Part shown: positions 1 to 6,613 of the stretch, one piece after another
Layout: every line of letters starts with the position of its first letter
How positions within the stretch are numbered: the first letter of the stretch is position 1
Source of the DNA: Streptomyces sp. NRRL F-5135
GTDB taxonomy: Bacteria > Actinomycetota > Actinomycetes > Streptomycetales > Streptomycetaceae
Direction of reading: 5' to 3'
DNA: 19,753 nucleotides
NCBI RefSeq assembly: GCF_000719775.1
Contig: NZ_JOHR01000034.1
Location: 1-19,753 of the forward strand
Notes under the pieces: generated by a model
Told to the model about the DNA's origin: nothing
Seen by the model: the letters and a program-made list of their open reading frames with translations, nothing else
The model's database searches: none
Program-made: the position numbers and the translations under genes

Positions 1-99
1 CTTCCCCACATAGAGGGGGTGGTCAGCGGCACCTGCTGCGAGTTCTTTGACTGCCAGCAGATCACCATGGATCGCATAGAGGCCTGCCGCGTTCGGCAC
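1..99. repeat. 99-bp exact terminal duplication (same as 19655-19753), a circular-contig overlap
   Basis: Bases 1-99 and 19655-19753 are identical. Joining the sequence through this overlap restores a single intact open frame for a GIY-YIG protein. An overlap of this size is typical of a de Bruijn assembly of a circular molecule with a k-mer near 99. The alternatives are a true short terminal direct repeat, or a false circle closed through a repeated gene. Confidence 0.85.
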
Positions 100-180
100 C
101 ACCTCAAGGGCCTCCTGCGCCGTGTGCTGCGGGCCATCAGTCAAGGCAGCGAGAGCAACACACACCATGGCTTCGTCCAT
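1..180 (-). CDS. GIY-YIG nuclease family protein, 5' part (continues at 19654 across the circular join)
   Basis: This is the first part of a minus-strand gene that starts at ATG 180-178 (or ATG 168-166) and runs off base 1. Joined to 19654 it becomes a 190-codon frame ending at 19262. The upstream frame is closed by a stop at 228-226. No strong Shine-Dalgarno sequence precedes either ATG, so the start is uncertain. Bases 1-99 are also present at 19655-19753. The segment encodes the GLY form of the first family motif (residues 33-35) and the YVG of the second motif (57-59). The remaining catalytic residues are described under the entry at 19262-19753. Confidence 0.8.
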   Translation of the reverse strand, partial: MDEAMVCVALAALTDGPQHTAQEALEVVPNAAGLYAIHGDLLAVKELAAGAADHPLYVGK

Positions 181-318
181 GGCGAAGAGCCTAAGGGTTG
201 GGCACGACAAACCAGCCGCTCTGAACTACCCGACCAAGCGGTGTGCCCCTTGTACTCATGCCGCTGGAGCCTACGCCGCAGGTAGCCAGCTTAGAACGCC
301 TAATCCAATGAGGTGAGA

Positions 319-642
319 TCACCAGGAGGCGATGCACTGGGTAAGGTTTTCTGACAGGAAGAGCGTGAAACGTCTCTGCGATCCGGCGCCGGTCGCCATG
401 TATACCCGAGCTGTTCCTGCGGCTTGAAGTCCGGTGATGGCTTCGGCGAGTCCGGGCCGAGGTGTGACGCCCGTGTCGAGCATGACTTCGTGCCGCCAGG
501 ACCAGGTGTCCCAGAGCTGTGCGGAACCCGTTTGGTTCAGAAAGACCTCGAAGTCCGCGCCTGCCTCCAGCTCGGCCAGAGCGGCGCGTGCAGAGATGCA
601 GCCATCCTGGAACAGTGCGGATTACAGGGCGCCTCGGTTCAT
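319..642 (-). pseudogene. Hypothetical protein gene with an early in-frame stop
   Basis: On the minus strand a good coding frame of 100 codons ends at a TGA at 321-319. It begins just after an in-frame TAA at about 624-622. In the same frame, six codons above that stop, is an ATG at 642-640. The likely original gene therefore started at 642 and one codon became TAA. No ATG, GTG or TTG lies close after the stop, so the intact part could only start at a rare CTG or at the internal ATG within EVMLDTGV. The product has many Glu, Ala and Trp residues (for example QLWDTWSWRHEVMLDTG). I recognise no domain. Codon use looks like a real high-GC gene. It lies upstream of, and on the same strand as, the GIY-YIG gene. 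Confidence 0.5.
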
Positions 643-649
643 GTGATCA

Positions 650-901
650 GTTTGCCGGGCTGGCTAAGGAACAGCCGGACATACCCCCATCCGCTAGCAC
701 GCCGCCGTGGCCGCGATCGTGTCGATCGCAGACCGTTCCCGCCGCATACAGCACCATGCCGACCTCGACCTCCGCATGGACCGCCTACGGGCATCCATCA
801 CCACACATGACGCCGGCTTCAAACTGACAGCCGCGGACTTCGACCTCGCGCAGCGCATCGGCACGATGGTGACCGCGCACCAGGCGCTCCCGCTCGACTG
901 A
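650..901 (+). pseudogene. Remnant of 4a-hydroxytetrahydrobiopterin (pterin carbinolamine) dehydratase
   Basis: The frame from GTG 707 to the stop at 901 encodes the C-terminal half of this small enzyme family: residues like IQHHADLDLRMDRLRASITT, then HDAGFKLTAADFDLAQRI. This matches the family pattern HHPDVDLR...L.THDAGGLT..D..LA..I. The N-terminal half is broken. Upstream, the expected LPGW and TPIR motifs fall in different frames and are interrupted by TAG codons (one at 695-697). The family dehydrates a pterin carbinolamine in aromatic amino acid hydroxylase recycling and has a usual length near 100 residues. This copy is probably not functional. Confidence 0.6.
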
Positions 902-929
902 CCCAGGGGCAACGGCGAAGTCGACCCTT

Positions 930-1034
930 GCACGGCGTGCGTGCGCCGTCGCCACGCGCTTCGACAAACGGGCGTACGTCTTCCACGGGACGGTCACCGT
1001 GGCCGCGATCCGCCTATGGCTCCGTCCGCAGTGA
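930..1034 (+). pseudogene. C-terminal remnant of an IS5-type transposase
   Basis: The frame ending in TGA at 1032-1034 reads ATRFDKRAYVFHGTVTVAA, then IRLWLR. This is the ending typical of IS5-like transposases of Streptomyces, where RYDK is followed by a short hydrophobic helix. Nothing of the catalytic DDE core is visible upstream, because the preceding sequence belongs to the pterin dehydratase remnant. Only the last 30 or so codons survive. The family assignment rests on this one motif. Confidence 0.5.
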
Positions 1035-1141
1035 AACGCCCCGTTGAGAGGTCCTTGGCACCTGGGTAGTGGTGGCGCAGTTCGCTGAGTACGCGCTCGT
1101 CGACAGCCCTGACGTCCCCAAGATGAGCTGCCGAACTCGGT

Positions 1142-1582
1142 CTACCAGGGTGAGCGGGTGTCGCGGCGCGCTTCTGGGGTCTGCTCGGGCAGAGCCGTGT
1201 TCTGGTCGGTGCGCAGCAGCATGCTTGGGTAGGGTTCGAAGTCCTCATTGGGCTGGTGGAAACGCTCGGTGCGCGGAATGGTGACTTCCACCAGCCGGCC
1301 CTCCTGGAACATCCACAGCCCGAAGCAGTCGTCGTCCTGGTCGCGAAGCAGAACCTGCACCGTGTGCGGATGCGGCCACGGCAGCGACTCCAGGTGCCTG
1401 AGCAGGCCCTGGCGGCCACGCAATTTCTCGAACTCCAGGGCCCACCCGAACTCGTAGCCCCACTGCCCCGCTATCGGGACGAAGCGACCTCGCCACGTGC
1501 GTTCCGGGTCGTCCTGGGTCAGCGGTTCCATCACCTCGTCCGACCAGCGGGCTAGCACGATGACCTCGGCGTCTCTACTCAT
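1142..1582 (-). CDS. Hypothetical protein, 146 aa
   Basis: This is a minus-strand frame with clear high-GC codon use. I chose ATG 1582-1580 (MSRDAEVIVLARW) over the upstream TTG at 1618, although neither has a good ribosome binding site. The product is a soluble acidic protein. Its middle reads WPHPHTVQVLLRDQDDDCF, followed by a short strand pattern (GRLVEVTIPRTERFHQ) and a conserved-looking EDFEPYPSMLLR stretch. There is no signal peptide or membrane segment. Its size and alternating strands would suit an immunity-type protein, but I do not recognise the family. It stands alone between transposase remnants, so its context says nothing about function. Confidence 0.6.
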   Translation of the reverse strand: MSRDAEVIVLARWSDEVMEPLTQDDPERTWRGRFVPIAGQWGYEFGWALEFEKLRGRQGLLRHLESLPWPHPHTVQVLLRDQDDDCFGLWMFQEGRLVEVTIPRTERFHQPNEDFEPYPSMLLRTDQNTALPEQTPEARRDTRSPW

Positions 1583-1745
1583 GCCGGAGTATGACCGCAT
1601 CCGCCTGATCCACCGCAACCAAATTCCTCAACCGGCCGACGCAGGCAAGGACGGGCGGATTGGCGACGAGCTCTCCGTGCGGGCGAGCCCGACGACGGCG
1701 CCTCGGGAGAAGCTCATCTGCGCCTATGCCACGGCCCTGATCAGC

Positions 1746-2108
1746 TCACACGACCCATCGGACAGCCCCTAGTGCCTGGGCGACCCGGCCGAGCAGGTCC
1801 CGCAGGGCGGGCGTGTGCCGGGCGTGCGGCCGGGCCAGTCCCGGAATCTGCTCGGCGAAGGCTGTCGGGCACTCAGCCGCCAGGCACTTGAACCGCCGTA
1901 TCAGCACCACGATCACCACCGGCAGCCCGCCCACCGGCGCGCCCTTGAGTCGCCGCTCGTACCGGCCGTGTATTCGGCCCGAGGGCCTTCCGCACTGCGG
2001 ACACCGCGCCGAACCCGTTTGGGAACGGGTACGCAGCATGACCACGCCCGCATCCCGACGCACAGACTCGACCACCACGTCCGCCAGATGCGGGAGAACC
2101 TCCCGCAA
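1746..2108 (-). pseudogene. ISL3-family transposase, N-terminal fragment
   Basis: The minus-strand frame carries the N-terminal zinc-binding domain of ISL3 transposases: ARCPQCGRPSGRIHGRYERR, then a second cysteine pair within FKCLAAECPTAF, then the helix running up to VAQALG. After that the frame leaves the family and ends at the stop near 1746. The DDE catalytic core of roughly 300 residues is missing. The frame stays open upstream to 2243, but family similarity begins near TTG 2108. The cut end lies at the sequence GGGGCTGTCC (minus strand, near 1770), which may be the end of another insertion element. Confidence 0.75.
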
Positions 2109-2243
2109 GTCCCCTGAACCGCACACCCATCCGAAACGATCGAATGGCTGCAACGTCACAAGATCAGCGACAGAGCCCGCTTCTCCGTACCCGCCTGGGC
2201 ACTTCAACTCGTAGTAGAGGTGACGGTCGGCAGTGCCTGTCAC

Positions 2244-2495
2244 TGGGGTGACCAGGCTGCCGCCATGAGAGGTGGCCTTGCACGCGTAGCCGGAGCTGGC
2301 CGTCCGTCACCCGGTGGGACGCGACGGCGCCCAGGTGTGACCGGCTTGCCCTGACGGCCGCCGACGCACCGGGCCCGTGCCGCGGACTCGGTCTCCACGT
2401 CGTGGTGGGCCGGGGGGTGCCCCTATGTGTTTGGTCAAGGTCGAAGGTCAGTAGGTTTGTGTGGTCGAAAGCGGGGCCGAGCCGTAGGGGTGTGC
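2244..2495. other. Intergenic stretch without a recognisable gene
   Basis: Between the ISL3 fragment and the small gene at 2496 I see no convincing coding frame, RNA gene or repeat. The last 70 bases presumably hold the promoter and ribosome binding site (TAGGGGTG) of that gene. Confidence 0.4.
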
Positions 2496-2732
2496 ATGAG
2501 TGATAGCCAGGTCACGATCAAGCTGACGAGTGACGAGGCACTGGTGTTGTCGGACTGGCTGGAGAAGCTGCAGATGACGGACCTGAGCCGAGTTGTCGAC
2601 GATCCGGCGGTCTGGGTGCCGATCCATCGCATCGCCGGGACGCTGGACAAGTCACTTGCGGGGCTGTTCGCGCCTGACTATGACCAGCGGCTTGAGGCCG
2701 CTCGCTGGCGGCTTCGGCCGGAGGAGGACTGA
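2496..2732 (+). CDS. Conserved hypothetical protein, 78 aa
   Basis: The ATG at 2496 is preceded by TAGGGGTG, an acceptable ribosome binding site. The open frame runs further upstream, but similarity to the known type of protein begins at this ATG (MSDSQVTIKLTSDEALVL). The product is a small acidic helical protein containing LSDWLEKLQMTDLS and, near the end, FAPDYDQRLEAARWRLR. Proteins of this shape and length, with the EALVL start and the FxPDY end, are common as uncharacterised genes in actinobacteria. No function is known to me. It appears intact and is flanked by two transposase remnants. Confidence 0.65.
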   Translation: MSDSQVTIKLTSDEALVLSDWLEKLQMTDLSRVVDDPAVWVPIHRIAGTLDKSLAGLFAPDYDQRLEAARWRLRPEED

Positions 2733-2749
2733 CCGGTGAGTCAGAACCG

Positions 2750-3049
2750 TCACCCGGCCCCTGCAAGTTGGGGTTCGTAGAAGGTTCCGTCGTGGAGCAT
2801 CGCGAAGAGGACGTCTGCTCGTCGCCGTGCGAGGCAGAGCAGGGCCTGGGTGTGATGCTTACCCTGGGCGATTTTCTTGTCGTAGTCGGCCCGTGAGGTC
2901 GGGTCTCCCAGCGCGGCGAACGCGGAAAGGAAGAAGGCTCTCTTGAGCTGCTTGTTTCCTCTCCTTGACGGCTGTTCGCCGCGGATCGAGGAGCCCGAGC
3001 TCCGGGTCGCCGGGGCGAGACCGGCGTAGGCGGCGAGGTGGCCGGCGCC
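2750..3049 (-). pseudogene. IS110-family transposase, C-terminal fragment
   Basis: The minus-strand frame ending at TGA 2752-2750 encodes about 98 residues of the Transposase_20 C-terminal domain. It begins with GHLAAYAGLAPATRSSGSS, followed by IRGEQPSRRGNKQLKRAFFL, then SRADYDKKIAQGKHHTQALL and FAMLRDGTFYEPQLA. The N-terminal RuvC-like DEDD domain is absent. The fragment begins abruptly near 3049, where the sequence changes to a response-regulator tail read on the other strand. It is a dead insertion-sequence remnant. Confidence 0.8.
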
Positions 3050-3142
3050 GTCGACTACATCAGCAAACCCTTCGACCCCTGGGCCCTACGCGCCAAGGTC
3101 GCCGTCTTCACGTCCATCTACCTCGAACGACACACCTCGTAG
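3044..3142 (+). pseudogene. Response regulator receiver-domain tail
   Basis: The frame from 3044 to the stop at 3142 reads GAVDYISKPFDPWALRAKVA followed by VFTSIYLERHTS. This is the end of a CheY-like receiver domain. The KPF motif holds the conserved lysine, and the DPWALRAKV tail is typical of Streptomyces receiver proteins linked to phosphatase or histidine-kinase outputs. Everything upstream of the GAVDY strand, including the phosphorylated Asp, is missing. It meets the IS110 remnant within a few bases at 3044-3049. Confidence 0.65.
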
Positions 3143-3385
3143 GGCCCGGCGACACCGCAGCTCCAAGGCGCCGGAACCACACGTCGGCGCTCAAGGCGTG
3201 TCTGGAGCACGAGCTTCGCAGTGCTCAGCTGGCGTAGGCCGAGGGCGGTGCGGCGGTGAAGGCTGCGGGGCGTGCCCTGGGGGAGGCGCGCCCCGAGCGG
3301 GCGTTCGGCCGGTGGAGCGTCTGGAGCAGCTGGACGAGCCGTAGGTGGTCTTGCCTGCTGAGGTGCTGGGAGTTGTGCTTGAGTT

Positions 3386-3545
3386 CAGCAGGTTGCGGAG
3401 GGTGTGCTGATCCACCAGAGCGAGCTACTCGAGAACAACACCGCTGTCGTGCAGGGCAGGGACGGCGTGCTCCTCGTAGACGCCGGGATAACAGGCGACG
3501 AAATGGTCCGCCTGGCGGCCGCCTGCGGTCAGCCGGGCATTACGG
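3386..3545 (+). pseudogene. MBL-fold metallohydrolase, N-terminal fragment
   Basis: The frame reads VAEGVLIHQSELLENNTAVV, then a strand around GRDGVLLVDAGITGDEM. This is the first beta-alpha unit of a metallo-beta-lactamase fold protein, including the LLVDAG strand. The HxHxDH metal-binding motif that should follow within 40 residues is absent, because the frame moves into unrelated sequence after the ITVGHEDL region. The fragment has no convincing start of its own. The 240 bases before it (3143-3385) show no recognisable gene. Confidence 0.6.
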
Positions 3546-3687
3546 TGGGACACGAAGACCTTCGTATGCGGTGTGAGCCTCCACCACACCGGAGGTCTTC
3601 GCCATGATCAAGACCTGGCCCCGTTAACAACGCTCGTGATCAATACAGCTAGCGTGGCGGTTTTGCGGAGTGCAGGAGGGATTCGCG

Positions 3688-4491
3688 GTGCTGGTCATGC
3701 CTGGACGGCGGACGTCGACGATGGACCTGTTGGCCGTCGAGGCGGCGGGCCGAGGGATGTCGGTCAGGGCGGCGGAGGAGCCCGGCCTGGCAGGCCCTGC
3801 GCACTGGTACGGCGGACCGGTCGCGGGTGCGCGGCTGGCTGGCCGGCTCGGGTTCGCTTTGCTGGAGCCGGCAGACGGCTGGCTCGCCGAGTTGCCGGAA
3901 GAGTTCACCGGCCGCCAGGTACGGGCTGGGACCATTGCGGACGCATGGGTGATCGACCAGCCGACGTTCGTCAAGCCGCCCCGTGACAAGTCCTTCCCGG
4001 CCGATGTCTACACCGACGGGTCCCGGCTGTTCTCCGCCCTGGACCCGGCAGCACCGGTGCTGCTGTCTGACGTGGTGACCTTCGCGGCCGAGTACCGGCT
4101 GTTCCTGCTGGACGGTCAGATTGCCACGGCGAGCCGGTACGCAGTGTTCGGCCGGCTCGACCCCCGCCCACTCGGTACGGACCGGGCGGACGGGGCCACC
4201 GCCGCGCAGATTACGGAGTTCGCCGACCGGCTGGCCACCGCAGCCGGGCACACGCTGCCGAGTGCCGTCGTCGTGGACGTCGGGCAACTGCTGGACCCCT
4301 ACCGCGCAGGCCACCGCTGGGCGGTGGTGGAGGCCAACATGGCGTGGTTCTCGCATGCCTACGCGGCCGACCCGGCACGGGTGCTGGACGTGGTCCTGCG
4401 GGCGGCGGGGCCACGCGAGCACATGCGGCCGCGAGATCTGGCGTTCGCGACTGGTAGGCCCGCATGTTCAAGAGTCGCGTATTCGCCGTAG
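3688..4491 (+). CDS. ATP-grasp domain protein (R2K-like), 267 aa
   Basis: Start GTG 3688 lies 7 bases after GGAGGG (3675-3680); the upstream GTG 3670 would begin before that site. The product looks like a complete ATP-grasp protein of the short R2K-like group. An N-terminal nucleotide-recognition half is followed by FVKPPRDKSFPADVYTDGS, which carries the ATP-contacting lysine. Next come the EYRLFLLDGQI strand, a SRYAVFGRLD segment, VVVDVGQLLD, and the metal/ATP-binding end motif WAVVEANMAWFSHAYAADP. Family members ligate amino acids or small peptides, and the substrate here is unknown. There is no signal peptide. It is followed 39 bases later by a hypothetical gene on the same strand, but no other biosynthetic gene is nearby, so its role cannot be inferred. 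Confidence 0.8.
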   Translation: MLVMPGRRTSTMDLLAVEAAGRGMSVRAAEEPGLAGPAHWYGGPVAGARLAGRLGFALLEPADGWLAELPEEFTGRQVRAGTIADAWVIDQPTFVKPPRDKSFPADVYTDGSRLFSALDPAAPVLLSDVVTFAAEYRLFLLDGQIATASRYAVFGRLDPRPLGTDRADGATAAQITEFADRLATAAGHTLPSAVVVDVGQLLDPYRAGHRWAVVEANMAWFSHAYAADPARVLDVVLRAAGPREHMRPRDLAFATGRPACSRVAYSP

Positions 4492-4530
4492 CCGTAGGCC
4501 GATCGTCACCCTGTGTCGGTGCCCTGCGGC

Positions 4531-4932
4531 ATGATGACCGGCGTGAACACCGAGATAGTCATAGACGTCTGGCAGCGGCTTCTCGCCGACCCTGGCAAGT
4601 CGTGGGTGCTGTTCGAGCATGGCACTTGTGTCGTGCTGACCGCTCCGGAAGGGGAGCTTGCTGAACAGGCAACCGACCTCCTGAAGAAGTTCGGCCCGGC
4701 GCATGCCGGATCTTCGGCAGGAGACTTTGGGGTGATCGACCTCAAGGACGTCGAGGGATGGGTCGTCACTGGGCATCACAACGACGTCCTTACCTATGTC
4801 GGCCCCGATGAGCCTCAGGATCAGTCGCAGATCGCTGTCGGGCTGTTCGGACGTTCCAAGCGCCACCGGGACGGCACCGAGCTTCACGTCGTCCATGTTG
4901 AGGACAAACGCGGCTCAGCGGACCCAGCGTAA
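4531..4932 (+). CDS. Hypothetical protein, about 133 aa
   Basis: This intact frame has Streptomyces-like codon use. Possible starts are GTG 4513, ATG 4531 and GTG 4543 (MNTEIVIDVWQRLL). None has a strong ribosome binding site, and I give ATG 4531. The product is a small soluble acidic protein with the segments SWVLFEHGTCVVLTAPEG, a helix (LAEQATDLLKKFG), GWVVTGHHNDVLTYV and VGLFGRSKRHRDGTEL. The pattern looks like a compact alpha/beta domain of a lineage-restricted hypothetical family. I do not recognise a function. It follows the ATP-grasp gene closely and may be co-transcribed with it. Confidence 0.65.
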   Translation: MMTGVNTEIVIDVWQRLLADPGKSWVLFEHGTCVVLTAPEGELAEQATDLLKKFGPAHAGSSAGDFGVIDLKDVEGWVVTGHHNDVLTYVGPDEPQDQSQIAVGLFGRSKRHRDGTELHVVHVEDKRGSADPA

Positions 4933-5051
4933 GTACCGTGCTTCATCGCTGGTGGTCGTCGGGGGCGTATCGGCTCCACGCTCCTCCGGCCGGGGCGGAG
5001 ATCGCGGTACTGAACTTGTGCCGGGCGCCCTTAAGCTCGCCCAGCGTGGTT

Positions 5052-5243
5052 GGGCTGGATGACGGCGTGCGTCGCCTGCGCCAGACCGTCACCGACGCGG
5101 CTGCCGCCCCTTCCGCTGGCTGCGCTGCCGATCACCTGGCAGCGGCCTGGAGGGCGACATGCGGACTGCACCCGGACCCGGTAGGCGCGTACAGCGAGGC
5201 CATCAAGGCAGTGGAGTGCGGGCGCGGTGAGCGCGACCGGTGA
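5052..5243 (+). pseudogene. Fragment of a hypothetical protein (HLAAAWRATCG... type)
   Basis: The frame reads GLDDGVRRLRQTVTDAA, then a helix around HLAAAWRATCGLHPDP and VGAYSEAIKAVE, and then ends in an unrelated tail at the stop 5241-5243. The combination of an AAAWRA helix, a PDPVGAY turn and EAIKAVE is seen in uncharacterised Streptomyces proteins that continue for at least another hundred residues. Here the rest has been replaced by sequence leading into the peptidoglycan-binding gene. I see no start codon or upstream part. Confidence 0.4.
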
Positions 5244-5619
5244 CCAGGCGAACGCTTCGGGCAAGCCAGTCGTCCGCGGCGCCTCCCACGCCAGCACCAT
5301 GGCCAGGACTGGGGCGTGGCCGAAGTTGAAGACCGGCTCCAGGAGCACCGACGTGAAGAGCGTCCAGCACCTCCTGACCGCCCGGGGCTACGCGGTGTCC
5401 GCCGACGGCATCTACGGCAGGAAGACCGCGACCGCGGTCGGGAAGTTCCAGAAGCGCGCCGGCCTGAAGGCTGACGGCGTCGTCGGGGCAAAGACCTGGA
5501 GCAAGCTCACCGCCCTCACCGTCGGCCTCGGCGACCGCAGCCCGGCCGTCAAGGCCGCCCAGGTGCAGCTCGGCGTGAAGACCGACGGCGTCTTCGGCAA
5601 GAACACCAAGAGCGCGGTC
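5227..5619 (+). pseudogene. Fragment with tandem peptidoglycan-binding (PG_binding_1) domains
   Basis: The frame opens at GTG 5227, though an ATG at 5299 is also possible. It contains one full PG_binding_1 repeat: VKSVQHLLTARGYAVSADG, then IYGRKTATAVGKFQK, GVVGAKTWSKL. A second, incomplete repeat follows (SPAVKAAQVQLGVKTDG, then FGKNTKSAV). After the valine at 5617-5619 the family sequence stops, and the frame runs on in nonsense to 5703. Such domains anchor cell-wall hydrolases to peptidoglycan. The catalytic domain and signal peptide are missing. Rhs sequence in another frame starts within a couple of bases, so this is a precise recombination joint. Confidence 0.7.
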
Positions 5620-5620
5620 C

Positions 5621-6598
5621 GTAGGTCAGAACGACGAGCAAGTCACACAGACCACGACCTTCCGCTGGGATGGCGCACAGCTGGTCGAGCAGCAGGACGA
5701 TGACGCGACCCTGGTGTGGGACTACGCCGGACTAAAACCCCTGAGCCAGCGTGAAATGAAGGCCGGCGGCACACAGCAGGAGGTCGATCGCCGGTTCTTC
5801 GCGATCGTCACCGACCTCGTGGGCAGCCCCACGGAAATGGTCTCGGCCGACGGGTCCCTGGCCTGGCGAGCCCGCAGCACCGCTTGGGGCGCCACCCAGT
5901 GGAACAAGAACAGCACCGCCTATACCCCGCTGCGCTACCCGGGCCAGTACTTCGACCCCGAGACGGGTCTGCACTACAACTTCAACCGCTACTACGACCC
6001 CGAAGCGGGCAGGTACCTCTCGCCCGACCCATTGGGCATCGCTCCGTCGATCAACCCCTACGCCTATGTCGCGAACCCGTTCATTCTGGCTGACCCCCTG
6101 GGCCTGGCAGCCTGCGAGCCGGATCCCACATGGGCGGGGCAAGTCAGGTGGGTTCGCGACGAGCACGGACGTCCCTATGAGATGCACGCCATCATCACCC
6201 GCAACATGCTTGATGAAGGCACACACGCCCGTAACTCGATCATCCCTCCTGGCTACCAGCCGGACAAGGGACAGGCCCGCGGGCACATGCTGGCGCGGCA
6301 GCTCGGCGGATCCGGTGATCATGACGACAACCTGTTCACGATCTCCCAGAACCCGACGAACACGCCAGAAATGAGCATGTTCGAGCAGCGTGTGTACGAC
6401 GCTGTCGCCGGAAACGACGTCGTCCAGTACAGCGTGTACCTGGAGTACGTAAACGATGATCCTGACTCACCCCCCAAGACCATCCAGCTCGAGGCGTTCG
6501 GAGCCAAAAAGGACCGGGACGGCAACCTCCTGTTCGATGAGGGGACCATCCTTAACAACCCTGCTCACGACGAGCCCCGCCCCCGGCGCCGTCCTTAG
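5621..6598 (+). CDS. Truncated Rhs protein: core end plus NucA-type nuclease toxin domain
   Basis: The Rhs frame is recognisable from 5621 (VGQNDEQVTQTTTFRWDG). The first possible start in it is GTG 5714, with no good ribosome site. From there come the RHS-associated core (TPLRYPGQYFDPETGLHYN, NRYYDPEAGRYLSPDPLGI, NPYAYVANPFILADPLGLAA) and, after the PLGL boundary, a variable tip. The tip contains RGHMLARQLGGSGDHDDNLF, ISQNPTNTPEMSMFEQRV and VVQYSVYLEY. This resembles the beta-beta-alpha-metal DNA/RNA non-specific endonucleases (Endonuclea_NS_2 type), with His in RGH and a following Asn. The long YD-repeat shell and export region are absent, so this is an orphan tip that may not be translated alone. 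The matching immunity gene follows after 15 bases. Confidence 0.75.
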   Translation, partial: VGQNDEQVTQTTTFRWDGAQLVEQQDDDATLVWDYAGLKPLSQREMKAGGTQQEVDRRFFAIVTDLVGSPTEMVSADGSLAWRARSTAWGATQWNKNSTAYTPLRYPGQYFDPETGLHYNFNRYYDPEAGRYLSPDPLGIAPSINPYAYVANPFILADPLGLAACEPDPTWAGQVRWVRDEHGRPYEMHAIITRNMLDEGTHARNSIIPPGYQPDKGQARGHMLARQLGGSGDHDDNLFTISQNPTNTPEMSMFEQRVYDAVAGNDVVQYSVYLEYVNDDPDSPPKTIQLEAFGAKKDRDGNLLFDEGTILNNPAHDEPRPRRRP

Positions 6599-6613
6599 CC
6601 TCCAAGGAATCGG

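Noticed and set aside
1..99. Terminal repeat as a phage end or linear-plasmid telomere
   Set aside because: The repeats are direct and not inverted, there are no telomere-type palindromes, and the join restores a complete gene.
994..1141. Possible minus-strand fragment (RAVDERVLSELRHHYPGAKD)
   Set aside because: The composition is plausible, but it has no start and no recognisable family, so it was not listed as a gene.
1640..1745. Plus-strand piece reading REKLICAYATALIS
   Set aside because: It is coding-like but too short and without a start or family to support a call.
3553..3601. Nested inverted repeats around the end of the MBL remnant (CGAAGACC/GGTCTTCG and CCTCC/GGAGG)
   Set aside because: The two pairings are alternatives with bulges, and the site follows a broken gene, so a terminator or attenuator call is not supported.
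3649..4422. 257-codon minus-strand frame
   Set aside because: It is a shadow of the ATP-grasp gene.
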